This document shows positions 1 through 9,989 of a DNA stretch of 64,000 bases, piece after piece (within the stretch, counting starts at the first letter, position 1; each line of letters opens with the position of its first letter). The position numbers and the translations under genes are program-made. Below the pieces are notes generated by a model. That model saw nothing but the letters and a program-made list of their open reading frames with translations, had not been told where the DNA came from and did no database searches. Origin of the DNA: Branchiostoma lanceolatum (taxonomy: Eukaryota; Chordata; Leptocardii; Amphioxiformes; Branchiostomatidae); the NCBI RefSeq assembly GCF_035083965.1, contig NC_089722.1, positions 24,016,142 to 24,080,141 on the forward strand, read 5' to 3'.

Positions 1-2
1 CG

Positions 3-1668
3 TGTAGCAGTCGATGGACCGGGCGCGTGGCAAGGCGTAAACAGAAGGACTTTGAGGACAAGACCGATGTTCAGAGTTTCTGCAAGACGCTATTTGAAGA
101 AGACGGCCTGGTATTCCAGATGGTTCTGGTGTGTACAAACGCTTTGTCATGACTTGTCATTGGTTGACATTGTTTGAGGAGGAAAAGGAAAGCGCCCTGA
201 ATTCAAACCGTCGGACGTTGAAGAATATGATGGTGAAGACTTGGGTGTCTGTATACTATATGTAAGGATGGGAAATCAGCTGTAGATCGAGTATCATTTG
301 CGGTGAACTTGTAATTGAAAGAACACAGATCTAAAATTGTATCGGCAATTTCCGTTTGAAATAACACTATAGAAAGTAAAATGAAAATGCATACCAGTTT
401 CTAACAAAATTATATCTGGACTAATCTACATCAACTAAATAGTGATGAAACTAGAGAGTGGTAAATATTCACACTTAAATCATCAGACGAGGGAAAAAAT
501 TAGTAGCAACTGACCCTAAATATCTTATATGTCATTTTCAGGCGAAGTACGAATGTGAGCAGACTAAGGACATCCGTGTGCAGTGGTTCGAGGACGGCTG
601 GTCGGCCGGTGTGCAGGACAAGGGCTTCATCAAATCCCTCCGCTGCGTGTTCCGTCCTGACGGGGTGAAAATGTCCAGGAAAAAACAAACGTCTGCAAGG
701 ACATCGTAAGTCAGCTTCTTCTACACCGCTAGTCTAGTGATTAGTGACGCTACCGCTGGACCACCCCGACCAATCAAACCACCGGTACTGAATCGCATTG
801 AAACTCAGATTCGTATCAGCCATGACCCGACAAATCGCTTTCTAACTTGCGTTAACGACTACATCTGACCAAACAAACTCGCCAGTGAGATGGTGGAAGG
901 TGTCAGCTTCCAAAAGACGTTTTCAGATTGACAATTTTGGTACTTTGGAAGTGATTGTATCCGCCCGCGATTTAACGTTTAGAAAAAAGTGTTTCTACTA
1001 CTTTTCTTTTGGAAGCTGAGACCTTCCACCATCTCACTGGCGAGTTTGTTTGGTCAAATGTAGTCGGTAACGCAGGTTAGAGAGCGATTTGTCGGGCCAT
1101 GGCTGATACGAATCAGTTTCAATGCGATTCACGTGGCTTGATTGGTCGGGGTGTGGACTAGAGGTCGGGAGTTTGATTCCCTGCAGTTGTTATTAATGCA
1201 GTACGCATGTAACTGGAAAGGGTTGCAGTCTTATAGGACGGAGCGTTAAGAGATGGGCGTACAGACTTGTCGAAAAGGCCTATGTACATATCATATACCT
1301 TTTTTTCGATGATAACGTGATTCCTAATCATATGACAGTGAACTTCCGGTGAATTGGAATATATCTATAGTAAAATGAACGTAAAGTAGTCATCGTCAAT
1401 TGAGGTGAAGCATGATGCATTTTCAAATAGCTAGTGGTAGTCCAATGCGGCTTCGCTACGGCTCGCGTTTTTTGTCCAAGCACTTTTTATATCATATTCA
1501 TAAAGTTTTTGTGTTTTCTTCTTTGCAGTATAATCAAAGGCTGAACCCCTGCAACAAGGCTGGAACAGGACCACTCCCCGCTTGGAAGAAGGCTAAAGGT
1601 CAAAACCACAACGGTGCGGCTTTCATCTGTTTCCTCTTTTACACATATAACTACTTAAGGTCTCTATG
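3..1668 (+). CDS. 3' part of an unrecognised multi-exon gene (partial, frame conflict)
   Basis: Two exons read well in one frame. Exon 3-128 is open from the window edge and ends CTG|GTGTGT in phase 0. Exon 542-705 follows a TTTTCAG acceptor and ends ACATC|GTAAGT. They encode a charged, cysteine-containing stretch with motifs such as QSFCKTLFEEDG and VQWFEDGWSAGVQDKG. A third exon starts at 1529 after TTCTTTGCAG. In the frame of the first two exons it reaches TGA at 1542-1544 (ending IIKG). In another frame exon 3 stays open to a stop at 1667-1669 and begins YNQRLNPCNKAG; that frame also joins in phase to the end of exon 2 read as NVCKDI, but it needs a 2-base shift near 660-664. I do not recognise the family. 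Either this is a short C-terminus or the gene carries an indel. Exon existence is moderately supported; the frame after about 660 is uncertain. Confidence 0.4.
721..1292 (+). repeat. tRNA-derived SINE interrupted by a palindromic MITE
   Basis: The left part (721-761) has an A-box-like TAGTCTAGTGATTAG and runs into an anticodon-stem-like segment. The right part (from 1154) has a B-box-like AGTTTGATTCC and a tail GGACGGAGCGTTAAGAG...CTTGTCGAAAAG. The same order, including GGACGGGACGTTAAG and CTTGTCGAAAAG, occurs in the minus-strand SINE at 43430-43658. Removing 762-1153 and one copy of the 5-bp duplication restores a continuous tRNA-like head. The 3' end is approximate. Confidence 0.75.
762..1153. 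mobile_element. Palindromic (foldback) MITE, 392 bp, TSD TGGAC
   Basis: The ends are inverted copies: CACCCCGACCAATCAA at the left and TTGATTGGTCGGGGTG at the right. The arms run inward for well over 100 bp with a few mismatches, including TGGTGGAAGG / CCTTCCACCA. The element is flanked by TGGAC at 757-761 and 1154-1158, a perfect 5-bp target-site duplication lying inside the SINE head. It has no coding capacity, so it is non-autonomous. I cannot name the superfamily with confidence. Confidence 0.85.
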
Positions 1669-1676
1669 ATTAAAGG

Positions 1677-2888
1677 TGCTATCGTACACAATAGTAGTTG
1701 CCATGACTTGAAAATATTACTATTAACGTTATTTCTCTTGCATGTGTTGAGTAATAGTACCTAATAGCATTATAATAGCTTAAGTTTGAAGAGAGTAGAC
1801 GTCAGACAGTATCAGTATTTTCATGGAATCACAATACTTTGATTTTCACTCATACATGTGATCAAATTTCCTCATGATTAATTTCAAGCTTTCATCTATT
1901 GCCGTGTTAAGAAATAGAATAAATCATGTCTTTGGTAGATTAGTTTACTCTAAGTAAGACCAAGCTTGTTATAATTATTCAGACTATGATAAATATTTAG
2001 ATTATAGAGACGTGACCTCAGTAGGTAGAGTAGTAAGTATCTAAAAAAAGCCATTCTTTTTTTATAGTTTGATATTTCTTCTTATTCCACATCATTCCAA
2101 ATACCTTTGCATAAATATCCATATGGATATTGGGACATTCCTCGGAATATCTATATCCATAAACTACAAAATAAAAGAAGTTTGATGCAATCGTAAGATA
2201 AGATCTTGGCTTTGGTGTCTTTAGTATAATCGTGAATATGGCAGTTTGTTCATGTACTAATATGCAGCTATCTAGTGCGTATATCTAAGTATTCGTAATG
2301 ATTACTGGATATCAGATATGTATGAAAGGATTTGAAATATATTCTCTAATATCTTATATCTGGGGATGATATCACTGATATGTGCCGAAGATGCATGGAG
2401 ACAATAAAAGAACATCAATCAAACGTCGTCACATTTGTGCTTATCATGTACGTTTGTATTCACAAAGTGAAGCTATATAGCAGCCATGACTAGTATTGCA
2501 AGCATTTCAACAGAGTAGCAGCGTACAGGATCTTTATGTCTACATCTGGGCCTTACCAAAGCTTTAACACAAGGCGAGACCTCAATGTAAATATCTAAGT
2601 GAGCTTGGCAAAGACATCCTCGGGCGTACATACTTTTGTCTCCGAAACATCACGGCAAAATAGGAGTAAACTTGAATGTGTTGAAATAGGAGTAAACATG
2701 TAATAGGACTGGGTATAGAATTTCAACTCAAGTTCACTGTGTTCTGCTGCTGAAGTGGCCTGGACAATATGCAATTTGGCAATTGTCATTCAATAAAAAG
2801 GCCCGTATTTCTAGTGCCAGTTATGTTTGTTAACAACCTTTCTAGTTACATTAGCTCCAATATTCGGTAAACAGTTCCATCATGAGTG
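1677..2888. other. Non-coding stretch downstream of the first Kir gene
   Basis: AT-rich sequence with no convincing exon or RNA gene. The only structure I noted is an 18-bp palindrome, AATATCCATATGGATATT, near 2126-2144. The part next to 2888 presumably holds the 3' UTR of the minus-strand Kir gene. Confidence 0.5.
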
Positions 2889-4040
2889 TCATGACGCATT
2901 TCCTGTTGCCGCAGCCTGAGGCATGGCGTTTCTTGATCGGACCTCGTCCTCGAACCTGACCACCCGTCTCTGCCCCTGCTCGTCGAGTTTTTCCTCGTAC
3001 TCCCTTGCGCTACACGCCGGAGTGGGGGTGGGGAATGTTTCTTGGAAGTGTGTGTAGTCCACCGTGTAGCTGCCCGGCTTGGCGGAGACGCACTCCATGA
3101 AGCGGTGCCCCCACAGAATCTCGTCAGTAGTAAAGGAGCTCATGAAGTACGTGAGTCGCGCGGTGCTCTCCACTATCCCGATAAACATGACCACCAGCTC
3201 CAGCTCGGACTTGGCCAGTTCTTCGGGTGAAAGGTCATAGAGGGGGCTTTTTTGGTCTATTTCGTGATAGATGGTGACAGGTGCCACCACGAACAGCCTG
3301 TCTGTGCCGCTATGAACGACGTTAATCTCAGTCTGGTCCACCACGACCTCCTCCCCTTCTTTGGTCAGTCTGGGCTTGAGCAGCAACGCCCGGACCCGGG
3401 CTTCAAAAATGTGGCTGTGGCGCAAATTTCCCACTCTTAACATGAGGCACAACTTCTCCTTCCTGAGGCAGACGACTGCATTCTTGCTGAATAATAGGGT
3501 CTCTGCCCTCCGACCGCCCTGTGCTATTTTGACAAACACCATGCCGAGTAGCCAGGTCGAGGTGATGAGCCCTAACACATTGTGCAGGATGAACACAAAC
3601 ATACCTGCGGGGCAAGAGTCACCCACAGCCCGGGAACCGTACCCGATGGTCACCTGAGTCTCCACCGAGAAGAGGAATGCCGTGGTGAAAGAGTCGACAT
3701 AAGTGAAGCACAAGTCGCCACTGGTTGTCGTCGACCCGTATGTTACGTCTCCGTGTGCGAAGGCCGTTATCCAGTACAGGAAACCAAACACGAACCAGTT
3801 CAGCACGAACATGCAGCTAAATATCAGCAGGACTTCTCGCCATCCAAGGTCGACCACAGTGGTGAAGATGTCGTCGAGGTACCTCCCTGGCTCCCCGATG
3901 TTGCTGTTGACAACATTACAGCCGCCGTCCTTCTCGACGAAGCGCCGGCGTTCCTTCTTCTTTGCCTTCGGGAGTCGGCGGAGGGCCGCGAGGGGAGATC
4001 TGTACAGAAAGTTGCTAACCAAGCCTCTATCCGACAACAT
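2889..4040 (-). CDS. Inward-rectifier K+ channel (Kir/KCNJ family), divergent paralogue
   Basis: A single uninterrupted coding exon. The first in-frame ATG is at 4040 (383 aa, preceded by GTCGAC); the frame stays open further upstream without an ATG, so an extra 5' exon is possible. Family signatures in order: RRRFVEKDGGCNV near the N-terminus, slide helix and TM1 at about 58-92, pore cysteines C111 and C143 spaced as in Kir2.1, selectivity filter TIGYGSR at 131-137, TM2 at about 146-170, then the cytoplasmic immunoglobulin-like domain with LRVGNLRHSHIFEARVRA. It should form plasma-membrane tetramers that set resting potential. Oddities: the TM2 rectification site (Kir2.1 D172) is S161; the Kir2.1 E299 position is I287; the R312 position is M300. 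The E224 equivalent, E213, is kept. A weakly rectifying or specialised channel is inferred. The second Kir gene lies 4.5 kb away on the same strand. Confidence 0.93.
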   Translation of the reverse strand: MLSDRGLVSNFLYRSPLAALRRLPKAKKKERRRFVEKDGGCNVVNSNIGEPGRYLDDIFTTVVDLGWREVLLIFSCMFVLNWFVFGFLYWITAFAHGDVTYGSTTTSGDLCFTYVDSFTTAFLFSVETQVTIGYGSRAVGDSCPAGMFVFILHNVLGLITSTWLLGMVFVKIAQGGRRAETLLFSKNAVVCLRKEKLCLMLRVGNLRHSHIFEARVRALLLKPRLTKEGEEVVVDQTEINVVHSGTDRLFVVAPVTIYHEIDQKSPLYDLSPEELAKSELELVVMFIGIVESTARLTYFMSSFTTDEILWGHRFMECVSAKPGSYTVDYTHFQETFPTPTPACSAREYEEKLDEQGQRRVVRFEDEVRSRNAMPQAAATGNAS

Positions 4041-4100
4041 GTCGACGAGCAGTTCTCTTCTGGCAAATTTTCTGGCAAAATTCTCACTCACTGACAGCAA

Positions 4101-7100
4101 ACCATAGAAGACTGACCTTTTCTCTATCCGGCATTCCCGGCTGTTACGCCACTCACAGCCTCAAGCCCTGACCATTAAAACCATGGTCCATTCATACTGA
4201 CAACGGGAGAACCAAAAGGAGAGGGAAAGGTTCACCATCACGCATTTCGGCCTATTTTCGGTAGCTCCAAACAGGACGCCTGTGTGCTGATAACAGTGTA
4301 CCCAGGCGCCACCCGCTGACTCCTGGCCGTGAGAGGAATGCCGTCAACATCCTCCCAGAGATAGGGTCGTCCCGGACATAGATATGGAAGGAACGTGGCT
4401 GCCGTGACACGCTGACAACTGACAGGTCTCAAATCTGGAAAACTGGCATTCCGTATCTCAATGTCATGGCGAATATGCTGTGGTCCTCCATGACGACTCA
4501 CAAATGACTACGTGTATCACTCGTATATCAACCATATACCACTCGTTCGACCACCGACTCGTCGAGAACTAGATCTACACAATGAAAAGAGAGCAGTGCA
4601 CTGCATGTAAACAGGGCTTAACTACAAAGCAATATTGCACGTCTACATAGCACCGTTTGCTGACAGTAGTTGAGTTGGCATATCTTCCATTTATAACTTA
4701 CGACTAGATCAGCTGTAAATGTCATTGGCAGATCTGTGTTATGTCGTGCAGCGGTCAGGCTAGCCGCAGCAGTCTGACTCTTCCTGTACTTGAAGCAATA
4801 AAGATAGGGGCATCTGAGGACAGCTAAACGTTTATTTAAGAGTGAACGAAAGCCACCATGAAGGGATCTTGACAGTTTGAATGAGCTTAAGCTTTAAACG
4901 TTCTCTACCGCTGAGATTTACTGCAGTAAAAATGACATGACAACATTGCGATCATCATCAACAGACATGACATATACTGAACTAAAAATCGACATCATTT
5001 ACATCATACTATTATTAAGAATTGTGTTATAGAATTTCACATCGAGGGCCACACCAAACTGCCTCAGTCGTGTTGAACACAGTATAGCCAGATGTGCGTT
5101 CTTGTTTGATGGTGGTGCCAGCAGTACTGACCAGCTGGGTTACGCACTCGTACAATCCCAAACATCTGGGTGTCGACATTGCTGCACGATACACTGAAGG
5201 CGATACGGTAACCGTAGCACGTAGTCCACACCAAGATATAACTTACAAGCCGAGTCAGGTTCTAAAAGTAAACATAACATATTCGTAGCCTGAACATCCT
5301 TGAGCCTGCCTTGCTTAGCTTTATCAGTTCACTTACGTTACGGAAGGACTAAAAGCTGGACAAGGCTAGATGTCAGGCTAGGTATATTCTAGATTCTTAA
5401 AAGGGTGTTTCTGATATATTCTGGACTAAACATTCTATTCACTCAGGTGTCAGATGTCACTGTCAGAACAAGCTTAAATCGGTGATATATCTATAGACCT
5501 ATCCAGTGATAACGGTGGATTAGAGACCTACTAACTGGGAAGAAAGTGAAAATCGTGCGCAATGACATTAAACTATACAAGAGACTAGACCACAAACATT
5601 TATGGCATGCGGTGTGATAACCATGATTTTACAATATTAGTAATCTTTCCTGATTATCACAGTGTATTGCTTTGAGCGTTTGTTTTCCATATTTCAAATT
5701 GTAAGGCATGCTTTAGGGCGAATTAGATCATGTTGGTATGCAGCGACATTTGGACGATGGGAAGTATCGGTCACTTACAACATGACTGTGTGGATGGGTG
5801 CCAACTATGTGAGTGTAATGATATATATCAATAGCATTACTGATGACTGTACAAACTTACGCATCAGATTAAGTTTCTATATGTTACACATATTACTCTT
5901 CAAGCAGCTGCTCGCAGAGAAGTGGATCCGGTTGGTTTTTGGCGTGTTTAGACGTTTTTGTCGGGCTTTCTATTTTGTTCCCGTTTTCTTTATGTCGCCA
6001 AGCCATGAGCCAGAGCCATTCCTTTGCTTGGAGAGTAATGCACATGCCCTCTGTCTTTCTTCAGTCTCTTTCTCGCTGACCAGTCAACAATCTACTAGTT
6101 ATATTTCAATGCACTGATTGATTAATTATCTATATGCACAGATGATGTGACTACATATGTTCTGATGAGATTGTAAAAGAGATATCATTGAAATACCTGC
6201 AGTTGACCCACATTTACATTGGAGAATGCAAAGCTTTCTGTCCTACAATGTATGTTTCACTTTACCACATGCAGGTAAACATTCTCATAGTCTACTCTAC
6301 TATTTTGGTGTAAGGAAGATTTAGGAAACTATGTTGGAGACAATCGCAAAATAAGACTCAGAGTCAATGATGGGCAACATGATTTTATTCCCCATTACCA
6401 TAGCAACATTTCGCCGGCAACTATTACAACAATCTCCGACCCAATTATGAAAAGTTATTTCATAGCATAAAAGGTTTCGATTAGTAAAATGTATATTCCA
6501 AGTTTCCACCGTGGATGCTTTACCCATGGAAGACATGATAGTCAGTATCATATGTCACTTCTACACATAAATAGCACCAGAAATGTCCTGGATGGATGAC
6601 CAGAGACCAGGACTGTCCGAACCGGCCTGTTGAGCCAGCTGTTGGCGGCATATCACTGCACTGGTCAAGAAATCCTGTATCTACTGCAACGAAAACAGCA
6701 CCATGAAGCAAACAGACGCTGATATGAGAACATAAGGCTTCCATTAAGTCTACTTTGCTGGTAGAGCTGCAACATGTAGCAAGAACATGTTTACCAAATA
6801 GTAGACTACTTAGTATAAACACAACAAAAGTGGGTCGGAGAATCCATAGTTGCCGAAAATACCTGCAAGAGCAACATATTGTAGTTTAACACTTAATATT
6901 AACAGCAACAGTGGCATATTTCGAATATGTGCGTATCCACTAGATATACATGGGAGTGGTTCTGCATAGTATAGGTCTGATGATTTGTCGATAGTCAGAT
7001 ATTCCATATAGATATAATGTGATTTTTTTCCATGTAGAATGAAAAGTGACGCACTTTGAGGCACCAAACCCATGTGCCTGTGTACATGATATTTACACCT

Positions 7101-7600
7101 TATTATTTGTTTTTAAAGAATATTTTTGTCAAGAATATGATATTAGTCATCCCATCTGCGATTCGTCGAAGCATCTGTGTGGTCGTTAACCCCTCTTTAC
7201 GACAGAATCTGCAAGAAGATGTTTAAAAAGCGTCAGCATAGAAAAATTTTAAATCTTAACCCATATTAGCTATGCTACCTGTGGATTCAGTCATTTGAAT
7301 GCTATTGACTTTACCTTGTTTAGTACATGAGTCCAACAGAAATATGTATTGATAACAAGGACATATGTGTCATAAACAGTAAGTGGGTAACGAATGTTTC
7401 ATATGCATGATTTCCATCATGATTTACGATCAAATCTGATAAGTTATCGAAAAGTTACTAAATATGACATGACCGTTTACACGGAAGGTACAGTGCATTG
7501 GATAGAGTAATTGTTCTCTATTTGCTACGTAACTGTAGTGTAGGGCGCCATATATTGAGCCCTAAACATGGGGAAATGAAAGGATCCATTTGACGAAATA
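4101..7600. other. Intergenic region between the two Kir genes
   Basis: No exon, RNA gene or clear repeat recognised in 4101-7600. Scattered open frames here are short, lack splice context and look random. The promoter and any 5' untranslated exons of the Kir gene at 2889-4040 should lie in the 4.1-5 kb part, but I see no decisive core promoter element. Confidence 0.5.
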
Positions 7601-7623
7601 AGGTTAGGTCTCCATTACATTAC

Positions 7624-8110
7624 GTTACTCAGTGCGCTGGTAATTTCAATCAACTGTGCCAAAGTGACACAATCTACAAAAATAACAATGCCAGTACGTG
7701 CCACTAGTGTCTGTTTGGATGAATAACTTCATGTTTCGTCCTACATTAGCATACGTTACTCACTGTGCTGGTAATTTCAATCAACTGTGCAAAAGTGAGA
7801 CAATCTCCAACAATAACAATGGCAGTACGTGCACTCATGTATATTTGTAAGGATGAATAACTTTATGTTTCGGTCTCTATTTAGTGTAACGTTACGTTAC
7901 GTTACTCAGTGCGCTGGTAATCTCAATCAACTGTGCAAAAGTGATACAAAATCTACGAAAAAAACAATGCCATGGCAGTACGTGCCACCCGTGTCTGTTT
8001 GGATGAATAACTTTATGTGTCTGTCTCTATCAGCCTACGTTACTCTGCATGCTCGCAATTTCAATCAAATGTGCAAACGGGACAAAAACTATAAGGACGT
8101 AATTTTTTTT
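7624..8110. repeat. Minisatellite, about 3.5 copies of a 131-146-bp unit
   Basis: Copies begin with GTTACTC at 7624, 7755, 7901 and 8039. Each contains GCTGGTAATTTCAATCAACTG (or a close variant), then a CAATGNCAGTACGTGC motif and GGATGAATAACTTYATG. The last copy is truncated and runs into a T/G homopolymer tract at about 8101-8120. An open frame across 7829-8296 is a by-product of the repeat. Confidence 0.85.
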
Positions 8111-8514
8111 TTTGGGGGGGGGGTATATTTACAAGATTCGGTGACGGCAATAGCTATAGTGATCAATGTGGTTGGCATATACGGTACAAATTACAGGTAC
8201 ATTGCATACTTAACACTTTATGTGTGGCTGGTCTTGTGGTTTCACCAGGACAATGCTATTATTAGCGTCGTGCAATTTATATCTACTTCGGTGTAAGATG
8301 TAACACAAACATTTTTTTCAGAATAACACTACAAAAATAGTCCTAGGTCTACTCTTCCTGGGAAAAGTCTTTCCTAGTCTTTGCTAAAAACTCAATATTC
8401 AATCACAGCTGATTTAAATCTTTAACAACTATAATTCAAAGCATATGAAGAGCACATGAATGTATGAATTAAGACTGGGAGTTTAAAAAAGTACCTACCT
8501 TTTCTGGCGATGTA

Positions 8515-9885
8515 TCACACTTTACTCTCCGGTATGACTCTAACCCTGCCCGTTCTCACTTCCTCGGACAACCCGGATGACATGGGATAGCCGTATTTGT
8601 CCACGGCGTTCCCTACAGAACCGTTCAGTTCATCCTCGAACACGACACCGGACGATTCGTCGTCGATAGACTTCCCCGAGCTGAGGGACGAACTTCTGCG
8701 GGAGGAACTCCGCTTGGAGGTCGGCGTGGAGAAACCCATGATTTCCCTCGAGGACACTCTAGGAGTTGGGATTTCAACTGTCGTGTTGAACTTGGAGTAA
8801 TCCACCTGGTATCTTCCATCTTCGATGGTGGTGATAGGTTCGAACCGATGTCCCCATCTTATCTCGTCGGGGGTGTAGGAGCTGCGGGCCTGCGTGGTCA
8901 TGCCGGTAGCTTCGACGGTCCCCTCGAGAATCACCACCACCTCGAAATCCCCCGCTAGAATCTCATCAGGTGTCATGTCCCAGAACGGGCTGTCTTCGTC
9001 GATCTCGTGACACACTACAACGGGCGTCACGAGGAAAAGTCTGTCCAAACCATCGTCGTACCCGACATCTAAATCTTCCTGCAACACCGGGATGAACTCC
9101 CCTTCGGGAGTGGTGTACGAACGGATTAACTGCGCACGGACGTGCGCCTCCACTATGTGGCTTTTTCTCAAGTCCCCTACCCTAAACATCAGGCACATGA
9201 CGCCGTCTCTCTTCGAAATGGTGCAGACGTTGCTGAACATTAGGGTGTGTGCTCGCTTCTTAGGTTGGGCTACTTTTGCGAATATGCAGCCCAAGAGGAA
9301 GGCATTGATGATGAGGCCACAGATGCACTGTAGCAGTAAGAGAAACACGGCTTCCGGGCACTCCGGCGTGATGTGCCGAGAACCGTAGCCGATTGTCGTC
9401 TGTGTTTCTACCGAGAAGAGAAAAGCTGACGTGAATCCGTAAACTTGATTCACACACGGCGTGAATTCCCCCTCGTGTGGGTCGAAGTCTCCGTGGGCAA
9501 AACAGATGACCCACCAAATGAACCCGAAGCACAGCCAACTCGTGATGAAGACAGAGCTGAAGATGAAGAGGTTGTACCGCCATTTTAGATCTATCACCGT
9601 CGTGAAGATGTCGACGAGATACCTGGTCGGTTCGCGGATATTTCCGTGAGAAACGTTACAGTGACCGTTCTTCTCCACGAATCTTTGCCGTACGTGCTTC
9701 TTCTTCTTCTGTTTGAAGTCATGATGAAGGAGCGGTGATTTGGAGTAGAGGTACTGGTCAGCTGTGAAGGTCTTCCTGCCTAACATCGTGCCACAGTCTC
9801 CGTTTCTGAAGTGTTGCCACGCCGGGAATCGGGCCTTCTTCGGGACGAGTCCCCGTGATCTCGGTCGTTCTCGCCTTAGGTCGGT
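8515..9885 (-). CDS. Inward-rectifier K+ channel (Kir/KCNJ family) with PDZ-type C-terminus
   Basis: The main exon encodes 423 aa from ATG 9786, or 456 residues from the acceptor. Numbering from that [14 protein letters not shown] at 35-45, TM1 about 71-95, cysteines C111 and C143, filter TIGYGSR at 131-137, TM2 about 146-171, PKKR after TM2 (a PIP2-contact motif in Kir channels), cytoplasmic domain through about 350. The Kir2.1 D172 site is N161, as in weakly rectifying Kir1.1 and Kir6; E212, E288 and R301 match Kir2.1 E224, E299 and R312. The C-terminus holds a serine/arginine cluster ([13 protein letters not shown]) and ends ESKV, a class I PDZ ligand. The frame is open past the ATG to an excellent acceptor (poly-T then CCTAG) at 9886, so 33 extra residues and an upstream exon are likely. 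It is a paralogue of the channel at 2889-4040. Confidence 0.94.
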   Translation of the reverse strand, partial: TDLRRERPRSRGLVPKKARFPAWQHFRNGDCGTMLGRKTFTADQYLYSKSPLLHHDFKQKKKKHVRQRFVEKNGHCNVSHGNIREPTRYLVDIFTTVIDLKWRYNLFIFSSVFITSWLCFGFIWWVICFAHGDFDPHEGEFTPCVNQVYGFTSAFLFSVETQTTIGYGSRHITPECPEAVFLLLLQCICGLIINAFLLGCIFAKVAQPKKRAHTLMFSNVCTISKRDGVMCLMFRVGDLRKSHIVEAHVRAQLIRSYTTPEGEFIPVLQEDLDVGYDDGLDRLFLVTPVVVCHEIDEDSPFWDMTPDEILAGDFEVVVILEGTVEATGMTTQARSSYTPDEIRWGHRFEPITTIEDGRYQVDYSKFNTTVEIPTPRVSSREIMGFSTPTSKRSSSRRSSSLSSGKSIDDESSGVVFEDELNGSVGNAVDKYGYPMSSGLSEEVRTGRVRVIPESKV

Positions 9886-9989
9886 CTAGGTCAACACACA
9901 AAAAACAAACAAGTCAACAGCATGTCAGTTTGAACCGAAGCGAGCTAGTAACCTGTGGTTTCATTGGTCCTGGGCGGTTAGAACTACTT

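Noticed and set aside
500-688. 62-codon minus-strand frame
   Set aside because: Antisense shadow of the plus-strand exon at 542-705, which has proper splice sites.
4041-4100. Extension of the first Kir protein to 403 residues from 4100
   Set aside because: The codon at 4098-4100 is TTG, not ATG. The frame is open there but the first ATG is at 4040; any real extension would need an upstream exon.
7829-8296. 155-codon plus-strand frame
   Set aside because: It spans the 7.6-8.1 kb tandem repeat and a G/T homopolymer; no domain seen.
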